Of a stretch of DNA of 64,000 nt, positions 49,351-60,274 are shown in pieces. The position numbers were made by a program, and so were the translations under genes. Every line of letters starts with the position of its first letter. Positions within the stretch are counted from its first letter, which is position 1. Source of the DNA: Pegea sp. RAD2-039. Taxonomy: Eukaryota > Chordata > Thaliacea > Salpida > Salpidae. Location: NCBI GenBank assembly GCA_034620365.1, contig JAQGEQ010000133.1:26001-90000 (forward strand), in the 5' to 3' direction. The notes below the pieces were generated by a model. It was not told the DNA's origin. It did no database searches and was given only the letters and a program-made list of their open reading frames with translations.

Positions 49351-50814
49351 TTACTTATAAAAATAAAACATGTGAAAAATAAACCATTTTATCTTTTAAT
49401 CTATTTAATCTTAATAGTTTTTTTGGTAGTACTTTCAGCTTACAAAAAATTTTTTCTAACAATTTTAGATATTAATTTAAAAAATTCGCATAATTCCATT
49501 CATTAAAGTTATTTTTACTTTTTGTAATTTGATATATCAACGGCAAAAATTTACAATTTTTAAAATTTTAGAAACAAAATAGTATTCTTTGATATTTTAG
49601 CTCATGATAGAAAATTTGTAAACTTTTTGATATTTGTCAAATGAAATAAACTATCTTCTGGATTAAAAACAGAATTGCCAAGCTGATTTTAATGATTTCG
49701 ATTAAATGATAATAAAAAGCAAAATACTAGTTTTGTTGAATGAAAAGTTTTCAATTAGTAAAAAATCTGTCATATTACCAATAACATGTTTACAAACATA
49801 TTTTGTGATGAATAGTAACTCAAGTTATTAAACTTATTTACTATTTAAAGTTTCGTTGTATAGTAGTTTAGCTCAAAATTTGAAAACCTTGCAATACTTT
49901 ACGAAAGTTTGAGTTTTATTTTACTTCTCATTTCTTATAAACGTTGTGGCAATCTGAAGTGTATAGGATCAAGTTCAACTGAAATTAATTTTATAATTTT
50001 TTGATAAGCAATTTGTTGACAAATATTGTTCAAATTGAAAATTTGATTTAAAGTTGATAAGAAAATTTTTATAAGTTTACTATTATATAAACAAAATTAG
50101 TTTAATTTTGTTGATCAATTTTTATTTAATTCAGATTTAAATTTATTCTACTTCGATGATTAAAATTAAAAATGATCAGTCGTACTGACGATAAAAAATT
50201 AAATCAAACCATGTGACTTTTTGTTTTTAAAAATGAGACTTTTTTAAGATTCACAGATTATTTTCGTTTGATCATCAAAATAATCTAAAAATTATACAAA
50301 CCATTGAAGTAATTTCATCAGCAGCTACTAAAGTATTAGATATTTGTTATTAGCTAAGATATTCTATTTGCTAGAGAACGCAAACGATAAAAGCAAAAAG
50401 TTATCTAAGAAGTTAATGGGTTTTTAATTAATCTATTAGATTTAATTTAACCTGCGTACACTATTCATATTATCAAAATTACATTTGGTTTTAACTTTTG
50501 AAAAATATATTCCTTAAGAGTTAAAATTTATTTTAGTAAACATTTGCTCGAATATTATATATACGATTTATATTTGTTAAATTTGTGTTTATATTTTTGC
50601 TTTATTACGATTTATTTAATTACGATTAATCGTTTACACTGAACTACGAACTTTTGTATTCCTCAGAGTTAATTTACAACTTTAACAAACTTCATGATAT
50701 TTAATGGTGAAATTAAAAGTAGATTATTTGATGATGAGATTTAACTGAATTTTATTTTGAAGAAAATACAATCTCTGTATTTTTTACTTATGAAAAAAAA
50801 TTAGTTGATAAACA

Positions 50815-50830
50815 GATGCAAAAGTGCATC
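50815..50830 (+). other. H1 hairpin, perfect copy
   Basis: GATGCAAAAGTGCATC preceded by GATAAACA and followed by TTCCAAATAT, then a GTTTGTGGCTTCATC box about 90 bp on. It is 1.97 kb downstream of the H1-like sequence at 48844. Confidence 0.65.
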
Positions 50831-51259
50831 TTCCAAATATAGCATTTATAAATACTGGATTTGGTATTTCAGTGAAAAAGGATTTGTAAATGTTATATAT
50901 AAGCTGCATAAGAACTTAAGTTTGTGGCTTCATCAAAAGTTAAGTATACTTTAATCATTTAAAATGATATTCAAAAGATGATTACGATGTTAACTAAAGT
51001 AATTCTGTTTAATTTATTAATTTAATTATATAAAGCTTTTTGTAGTTTTTTTGAAGATTACATTAAATATAGAAATTATAAATGGTTGAAAGATGCAACA
51101 ACTATTAAAACTTATATGATAATTTTAAAATATCTTCTGTAGTGAGTGAAAGGGATAGAATAATTATATAATGAAATAATTTTTTTAAATAGTTAAATGT
51201 TTTTCTATTTCTATTAAATAGATGAATGTCTTGCTTGGTGACTACGTAAGGAAAAATTA

Positions 51260-53780
51260 AACTTTGTTTTAAATAAATATAAATACTTAAGTCTCAACAT
51301 TTTTTTATTCAATTTCTAAATTGATTTAGTTTTGCGTATCTTGTACTTTTATTAAATTTGCATAAATATTGTTACAACTTTTAGATTATTGTTCGTTTGA
51401 ATCTGTTTGTATTGATTTTATGAAAGAATGTTGAAATTAATTAATTGTGAAAAGTTTTCGAGAATCTTGTAAGTAATTTAAGAAAGAATTTGTCTGAAGT
51501 TGATACCAACTGAATTCTAGATGGCGACAAAGTAATAAATAATTAAAAACTCACGTTGTTTGTTTTAAAAATTATCAGTGGCTACTTAAAATTTAACTTG
51601 GAGTCCAAATACTTTTAACCGAAAATTCAAATAGAAAATAATTTGAATAACTTCTATTTTTTACGAAAATCATATATATATTAATATACTTCTTCTATTA
51701 ATTGAATTGTATAAAAAACTATTATCACTACGAAATATGCAAAATGCATTCTTACATCTATTTATTTTACAATTACATATAATAGTAAGAAATCTAAAAA
51801 TTTTACAATTCTTTTATTTATTAGCTTGAATTTTAAACTTCTGTTTTTTCAAACAACGTTTTAGTTCATTTTATTTTGTTTACTTTTTACAAACAATATA
51901 AGAAAAGTCAAATTATTTATAAACATTTATAAACAGTTTATTTACATTACTCTTAAAAAGCAAGTTTTTGTAGTAAATTTTTCGTATGTTTAAATATTTT
52001 AAAACAGCTTTAATATCTTCAATAAACGACTTGTTGGATACAACCTCTAAAATGTTGAATCTTTTAGTAAAGCCAAAATATTTTGAAGAAACTTGTTTAT
52101 ATAACAGAGCAGAAAAAGATTTTGCTACAAAGTATTTAAATTAATTGTTTGTAAAGTATTTTATGTGTAAGACTTTTCATGTTCTGTTTTTTTATGGAAT
52201 TTAGTTTTAATTAAAATTTATTGGAATAATCAAAAACGACTTTTTGTCCGAAGATCGACGAATTTGGATACTGAAAAGCCTGATTTAGCCATTTTTAATT
52301 TGTATTTTTTAAATTATCTAATTACGATTTTCTCTGTATTTATCTGCAAATAAACTGCAGATAAAACAAGAGAAGAAACAGTTTTCAGTAATCCAGAACT
52401 CAATTTTATTTATTAAGTTACTATATTATTTCTATATTATATTATTATACCTTAATTACTTTTATTTCACTAATTTCAACGTTATCAAAACATTTATTTA
52501 AATCTTTACAAAAAAACTTTGTTTATCAACAACAAATTAATATTAAAATTGTAAAAACAAATTTGTTTAAGATTGACCCCACAAACTCTAGATTACGACA
52601 AAGTGATAAACAAGGAAATTAAAAAAAAATGCTAAGCTAAATATAAACGGTCTTTTGAAACCTTATTTGGAGTTGAAACATTGTTCAACGAAAATTCTAT
52701 CACTAAAGAGAACTTCAGTATCTATTATGTAGAAAAAACGACATAAAAATAATTTCATTTACTTTTGTAAAGACTTATCTGATAATGTGACAAGACGTTC
52801 AAAAAAGTTAACTTTCAGTTAATCAAAAAAAATTATTTATAGCATCACTAATATCTGCTTCATATTGAGTTTTATTTGAAATTTCTTTTCTTATTAATAA
52901 AAATAATTAACCTTAAAACCTATAACTATTCTTAATTTGGTAATTACTTTAAATAAAAACTTATATTAATGAATAATATATTATAATAAAAATCTAAAAT
53001 TAACACTAAAAGAAATAACTTCAGTAATTTTAATTTTTATGATTGAATAAATCAGTTGTTTTGCTACTTTTACTTTATTTTGCATCTGTTTATCAAAAAG
53101 GTATTTTTCAAAATAAGAAATAATAACAATTTGCTTTTACTGAGATTCTTTGATAATTTAAAATTCTGCTTTTTAATATTAATTTTCTTTTTATTTATTT
53201 ACTTTTTTTATTTACTCAGAAAATATTAGTTTAAATTAGAAAATAAAATTCATAATTCTTCATAACTCAATGTTTCAAGGATATTTGTATCACTAAAACT
53301 CTAACTTGAAGAATCTTCCTAATATTAATTAATTATTAAACTGCTTAGTATTAGACATCTAAATTTTTGGTTACTTTAAATCAACTTGCCTTAAATCTAA
53401 TTTAATAAATCTATTACTGGAAGCCTTACTTATTATGATTCTTAATTTTAGCCAGAAAACAACTTAAATGTCTTCTGATTACTTGCTGAAAAGCATCATC
53501 TGATGACTTCACCTCTAAAAACCAAAAATTATCAAAACGTTTACTGATGTCATCTTTTTCAAATTTCTTTTAGTATTAGTAAAATAAAACAAAAATTTAC
53601 AACTTGTAAAGTATTCTATTTAATTTAAATTTAATTTAGTTTTCAGTTTTAATAGATTTTTATGAATATTTCAAGTTTGATGGAATTACTGTATGTTTTA
53701 AAGTGTAAGGTTGTAAAAGAACATTTTTAAAAATAGAAAATAGTTAAAATCATTAAAGTCTGATTTTTTCTTCAGATGTA
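51260..53780. other. Gene-free part of the desert with dispersed boxes
   Basis: I see GATCCCAC-type boxes at about 51505 (with ACTGAATTCTAGATGGCGAC) and 52571 (CCCACAAACTCTAGATTACG), and a degraded H2 hairpin near 52673. A segment at 51330-51440 matches 59505-59610 directly and 57790-57900 in reverse. No coding frame. Confidence 0.4.
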
Positions 53781-55450
53781 CTTGCTGATTAATTTTATTT
53801 TTTAATCTAAAGTAGAAGTAGAAATACTAATTTTGCTGAAATAAAAGTTTTGTATTTCTAAACATTCTATCACGTTGTCAGTATCGATGTTTACAAGAGC
53901 TTTGAACTAAATTATTTTGTTGTTGTTTGTTGTAAAGAATAGAAACTGAAGTTATTCTACTTAATTAATATTTCGTTGAAAGGTAATTCAACTCCAAATT
54001 TCAAAATGATTCTCACACGACTGTAGCGTCCAGTTTGAATGTACTTTATATTATTTATAAACTTTTCTGAAATCTAGTGTTTGTGGGATCAAGTTCAAAC
54101 GATTAAATTTTTCTAGTTTCAATAATAAACTTCTTGTTGACAGATAATGCTGAAATAAAAAATCGATTTTTAAGTTGATAAGAAAATTTGACTATAAATC
54201 TATTTTCGTAGTAAACAAAAGTAGGTTAAGATTATAAATAGATAAAAGTAAGTTTGTTACGAAGTTTAATTTAATTTAAGGTTACTTTAATGCTTTAAAA
54301 GAAATTTATTTGTCGCGATTGTTACAATTTTAGGTTTTTGAAAAACTAAGTACAATTTACTTACTAAAAATTGTGAGTATTATAAGGTTTAGAAATTCTG
54401 TTGGTTTGATCTTCAAAATATTTCTGGAAATAGTTTCAGAAAAGTTTTTTTGAAAAGTAAAAATAAAAACTATTCATTACGAGTTGTATTTTCTTTTTCA
54501 TAATTAACCGTCTAGCTTTTCAAGCAATTTTTTTGAAACAATAGTCAAAATATTTCTTTTATTTACATAATGTGAATACAACTAGGTTATATTTTTCAAT
54601 CTTTTTTAGTTTTTATATATTTAGTTATTATAAATAAATCTACATTTGACTTCAAGAAATATTTTTAAAAGAATTTTACAATTACATTAAAATATATATA
54701 TAATATTCAAAGTAATCAATAAAAACTTTTCTGTGACCAAAATTAGTATTTCTAAACACATAATAAACAAGTAATTCTAGTTAAAATAGATAAATAAGCA
54801 GCAAAATTAAAATTTATATTTAATTAATTACCAATTATACGTTTATATTACCATATATTTTGTTTCTGTGATTATTGATTTAAATAAATTTAAAGCAATC
54901 TTGTAATCTACAAATAGAATTATATCACTTAACCAAAAATTTTTTTGCACTTTTATTAGAAATTGTGTTCACTGTGGAAACTATTTTTTACTTAAACTTT
55001 TATGTGGCATTTGGAATAATTAGTTAAATTGAAATTAAATTTTTAACGATTTAACTCTGTATATGAAATATTTACAAGAAAATCCTTATCAATTATTTTT
55101 TAACAATAAAAAACATAAGGAAAAAACATTAGTTTGCTTTGTAGCACAAAACATGCACCAATCTACAAATTGTACAGTTCATTTAAGTGGTTCAATAAAA
55201 TACTAATTAAGTTTCAAAGATTTGTTGTTGTAACCAAAATACGATAACCGCTATGTGGCGCTACGAGTGAAAAGATCAAATTTTAATTTATGATTAGAAA
55301 ATTAATAATAAAGATTTTTTGGTAACTATCTAATTTATTCATAATAATAAAGTTACTTATTTAGAAGCAACTTTGATTTTGTGGATATGAATTCAAGCAT
55401 GTCACCCTAAAGTGAAAACAGTTTTGTACCTGCAATAAAATAAATAAATA
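53780..55450 (+). repeat. Repeat copy B2, paired with 17.06-19.44 kb
   Basis: Direct duplicate of copy B1, about 36 kb away, lacking its middle 0.8-1 kb. The first 160 bp are among the best-conserved long stretches in the desert, so this duplication may be relatively recent. It ends in a CTCF-like site and the GTGAAAACAGTTTTGTAC segment. Confidence 0.75.
55248..55261 (+). promoter_or_regulatory. CTCF-like site (type 1, one change)
   Basis: CCGCTATGTGGCGC, the copy B2 counterpart of 19369, with G to T at position 7 of the core. Confidence 0.45.
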
Positions 55451-56800
55451 AACTTCTAATTTTCTAAAACTGTAAATATACTCTACAGTATACATAAAAT
55501 TATTGCTAGTGGTCAACTGTAAACACTTTCAATAAAATTTGATAAACTTTTTTTAAAAACTGTAATTCTATTTGAAGTTTTCATTTCTACTATAGTGCGC
55601 TATCAAACATAAAAAATATTTCAATCTTAATATGATTTCGAAACATTATATTATTTATCTTGAAAATAGATTAAACAACTGAAATTAGTTATTATTATAA
55701 GAAGTGATTTTTTTGTAGTATTTGATTATCTAAAAATATATATTTGATGAGTATGTAAACAAAGATTATTTGGTCTATAATTGTTATAAGCAGTTTAAGA
55801 ACAAAAAAACTAACATGGCTTCTGACTTGATTTTCTTTTAATGTTTATTTGTCAGCACGACCACTAAGTTTCTATTGAAGCATTAATGTAGAAATCACTT
55901 TAAATCTGACTCAAATAAAACTTCTTACAAGATTAATTTCTCAACTACTTACAACCTTAAACTAATTTCGTTTGTATAACAAATTGATTACATCTTAATT
56001 TTTTAATAAATTTTGTATCAGTTTTAATGTCAAAATTACTATTTGACCTTTGGCTTGTCATCAAAAAATTATTTTTACTTAAAGAAACAATTAAATTCTA
56101 TTATTTTGCATAATTAACAAAGAAGACAATAAACTATTCTTAATTTGCAAAGTCAGATATACAATTAAGTTTGTATAAATAATAAGAAAAAAAATGATTT
56201 TAAGAAGAATAAAGTTTTAGTAATTTTTAAAAAGTAATTTTACTACTATAGACTTACGAAAGACGAAATTAACAACTTTAGAAAATTTGTTTTTTTTGCC
56301 TCTTTTTGTTATATAACACGACATTTTGATCAAATAGATAAAACAAAGAAACTTTTAAATTATTGACTTTAACTTGAAGTAATGTTTGCAAAAATATATT
56401 TATGTACGGTTGTAAAAAAAAAGTATTTCAAATATTATGTATACTTTACTGATATTATTATTGAAAAAATGTTGTTATGATGTTACTCTAAACCTATAAA
56501 AATAACAATTTTGATTTTTTTTATTAAAATCAAAAATTAATTTTTTCAATAGATTCAAAAAAGAAAGCAACAAAGCTAATATATAATAACTATAAAATTT
56601 TCTAACAGTTACATTTAACTTTATATAAAATATTTGAGCTGATGTTTACAGATAACAATTATAACTTTTACAACATGTATATTTTGATAGTTAAAAGCAA
56701 ATGTAATTTTTATTACTTAAATATTGAATACAGTTTACCATAAATTAACTTTCGAAATTGAATAAAAAACTTTCTGAGACATAAGTATTTATATTTAGTT
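55450..56800. other. Gene-free A+T-rich stretch
   Basis: Nothing supported. A CTACTATAGTGCGCTATC sequence at about 55587 is a very weak relative of the 43949 site. Confidence 0.35.
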
Positions 56801-56809
56801 AAAACAAAT

Positions 56810-57380
56810 ATTAATTTTTCTTGCGTAGTCACCAAGCAAGACAAAATTCTATTTAATAAAAAGAGAAAAATAATAAACCATTTTGAATTTGTTTTTTCAT
56901 TAGATAATAATTCTATTCCTTTTACTCACTACAAAATATATTTTAAAATTTTGATATAAGTTCTAACAGTTGTTGCATCTCTCAACCATTTATAATTTCT
57001 ATATTTAATGTGATCTTCAAAAAAACTAAAAAAAGCTTTACATCATTAAATTAATAAATTAAACAAAATTACTTTAGTAAAAATCGTAATCATCTTTTGA
57101 ATATCATTTTAAATGATTAAAGTATAAATAATTTTCGATGAAACCACAAACATAAGGTTATATCCAGCTTATAAATAACATTTAAAAATTCCTTTTTCAC
57201 TGAAATACCAAAACCATTATTTATAAATGCAATATTTGGACGATTCACTTTTGCATCTGTTTATCAGCTAAGTAGTTTTCATAAGTAAGTAATACGGAGA
57301 TTGTATTTTCTTTAAAATAAAATTTAGTTAAATCTCATCATCAAAAAAATCTACATTTAATCTCACAATTAAATAGAAAA
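56810..57380 (-). repeat. Inverted copy of about 50.70-51.26 kb
   Basis: The minus strand carries the H1-like sequence (57242), CTTATGTTTGTGGTTTCATC, GATTACGATTTTTAC, ATAAATGGTTGAGAGATGCA, GTAGTGAGTAAAAGGAATAG and GTCTTGCTTGGTGACTACG, matching the forward order at 50.7-51.26 kb. Confidence 0.6.
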
Positions 57381-57559
57381 ATTTAAAAATAATTTAATTT
57401 ATATTGTTGTAATACTAATTTCAACACTTTGGTAAAACGACAAACCCAAAATAATATTATTAAAAATTACATATTTTTATTTATATTTTTATGAAATAAT
57501 ACAAGTAACGTACTTAAAATCGAAATAAAATTTTTACTTGAAGTTGTTATGTCATTTCT

Positions 57560-59810
57560 CATAAAAAAATGGTAACAATTTATTTAACTGATTTATTAAT
57601 TAAAATTTCGTTGAAAAATATTTCAACTAAAAATATCAATCAACACAAACTACATCAGAATAATCCTTCGTTAGTTTTTCATTATTTATTACTTTGTCGC
57701 AATATAGAGTTTGTGGTATCAAGTTCAGACGAATTCTTTTTTAAAGTTGTTATAAAATCGTTAGAATATATCTACAATTAAATAATTTACTTTTTCCTTC
57801 ATAATAATTAATACATACACATTCAAACTTACAATAATTTAAAACTTGTAACAATGTTTATGTAATTCTAATAAGTGTATAGTATACCCAAAAAAAGTAA
57901 AATGAAAAACTGAAAAAAATACCCTTTGAGTTTGAACAAATGATGAAAAAGTTCTTCAGAAATTTAAAGTTTAGAGTTTTGGGAAAAAAAATTTCATATT
58001 CTTCAGTTTGTAAACTTGTTTTGTTATCTCTTATCTAAGTCATTTGGTTATAATAATTTTAAATACGTTTAGCTTAAAGGTAAGCATGAACAATCTAATT
58101 TTTATCTAAACTTGTTACTATTAAAATAAATAATTTATTAAAAGAAGAATTTTTGAAAATCATCTTTATTTAGAAACGAAATGATTTAGAATTTGCTTTA
58201 TATCAAAATATCAGATGTTAATAAGAACTGCATCATTTCTGTGATAAAATTTGTGAAAACATAAACCAGCAAGTTGAATATCGGTGACATTTCAGTTTAA
58301 CCTTTGATTGTTAATAAAATAGAAAGGTAGTTTAATAAAAAAAGTATTTATTGACATATTTAGTTTATAATACAAATACACGCTGAAGTAGAAAAGTTTT
58401 GAAAACTCTTCACACAAATATATTAGTTGTTTGATTGTCAATAATTTGAAATTAGTCAAAGAAATTATGTTTACGAAACAATTTAAAATTTTGAAAATTG
58501 TTTGTCTTTTAATCCAAACTTAGTAAGTTATCATATTTTAAAGAAATCTTTTATAAAATTAATTGATGTTTTCATCACACAGCTAGATTATCGTAAATTC
58601 AATAAATGTTAAAACTCTTTATCTTTATATAGAGACCTTTGAGATATCCAGAACATTTATACTTTCAATTTAAATTATGAAGTTTAGATTATTTACATGA
58701 TTAAAATATAATAAACAAACTTAACTTAGTTTGAAACTTTTTCAACTTTTGTTTAATGATGTTATTTACTTTCACTTTCTAATCTTATTCACGACCCATA
58801 GCATCTTACCTCAGTTCAAATCTTACTGCCAAGAAATAGATTATTATAAATTATTTTCATCTTTTGTGGCTTATATTGAACGTTTTTGATGCTCTTTTTA
58901 CTTCAATAATTGTATTTACGTAATCTTACTAGCTTAAGCTACTTGATTAGTGACTGGCAAGCTGAAAAACCCAAAAATATATTTTTGCTATCTATATATC
59001 GCGCTTTCTAGCGGATAGAACATCTCAGTTACAAAAAGTAAAATTTTGTAAACTAAAATAAATAAAATAGTCATTTCACACAAATTTTAAGTTGAAATAA
59101 GAATAATATTCTAACAATAAAATTTTCTTAAAAATGTCAATTGATAGAAGGATGCATATTATTTGCTAAAACCGCAATCTTCTTTCAAATAAAAAAATGA
59201 TTTGAATGATTTTTTTATTTTTCTAATCAATCAATAAGTTTTTTTGTATTAGGGAAAGATAAAATACTTGAAGTTTTCGAAGAATTTTTTTTCATGATTT
59301 TAAAATCAATAATTTGGGAATTACTTTCGTGACTTCTTTTAAAATCAATAATATCAAAAATACTCTTAAAAATTTTATTGACTTTTTATCAATTATTTAT
59401 TCTAAATATTTTACCTTTTTTAATAATAGTATGTGCAAATTTTAAATTGCGTAATGTCTTCCTTGCTGAAAACTCATAACATTTTTTTCTGTTTTTCAAT
59501 TGTTTTTTTCTGTGTATACTATACACTTATTAGAATTACATAAACATTGTTACAAGTTTTAAATTATTGTAAGTTTGAATTTGTATGTATTAATTATTAT
59601 GAAAGAAAAAATAAATCATTTAATCATAGATATTTTCTAAAGCTTTCATAACAACTTTAAAAAAAGAATTCATTTGAACTTGATACCACAAACTCTAGAT
59701 AGCGACAAAGTAATAAAGTATAAAAAAACTAACTTAGGATTACTCGGAAGTTTTGAATAACGAATTTTTTGAGTTGAAATATTTTTCAACGAAATTTTAA
59801 TTTGTAAATC
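57560..59810. repeat. Foldback pair, arms about 310-340 bp, spacer about 1.6 kb
   Basis: 57560-57900 and 59500-59810 are inverted copies. Both hold a perfect H2 hairpin (57610, 59773), the box ATAGAGTTTGTGGTATCAAG against GATACCACAAACTCTAGATA, a TAATTAATACATACA tract, an AAACTTACAATAATTTAAAA tract and a GTGTATAGTATAC tract. The spacer contains no supported gene, only a weak CTCF-like site at 59001. Confidence 0.65.
59001..59014 (-). promoter_or_regulatory. Weak CTCF-like site
   Basis: The minus strand reads CCGCTAGAAAGCGC. The outer bases match the type 1 core but the central GGTGG is lost. Confidence 0.25.
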
Positions 59811-60274
59811 AGTTATATAAACTGTTTTCTTTTTTCACGAAAAATCACATAAAAATTTTAAGTAACAATTTTATTTGGTTGTTTTAAACTTGATACTTGT
59901 CTTATGACAGAATATTAGTTTTAGATTAGTACTTTCAATTAATCAAATAAAATTATTTACGGCATCACCAAAACTGCTTCAAATGTAGTTTCGTTTGAAA
60001 TTTTATTTCATATAAATAAAATATATATAAATATACTAATTAATATATTTAATTTATAATTAATTAGTAATTAATATAAATAAAAATAGTTGTTTCAATT
60101 TTCATTTTTATAATAGTAGTATTTTAAGTTTGTTGTTTTACAAAAATATTGAAGTTTATATTGCAATAACAAAAGTGATTAATTTCAAATTTTTCAATTT
60201 TTATTGTTCTATTTGCAACATTTTTTTAATTAGAATTTTTTAATTTCAGCTTAATAAAATAGCTTAATAACAAA

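Larger units (their letters stand above)
45375..50790 (+). repeat. Large inverted duplication, right arm
   Basis: Reverse complement of 27700-32615. It is slightly longer because of indels (for example the 47.9-kb stretch with a CTCF-like site). Its outer part, 48.84-50.79 kb, is also a forward copy of the A unit (H1-like 48844, CTCF-like 49329, palindromes 50176-50220), continuing through a perfect H1 at 50815. Confidence 0.75.

Noticed and set aside
8585-57257. CRISPR-like repeated short hairpins
   Set aside because: Spacing is irregular and in kilobases, orientation varies, and the DNA is eukaryotic. There is no array of regular short spacers.
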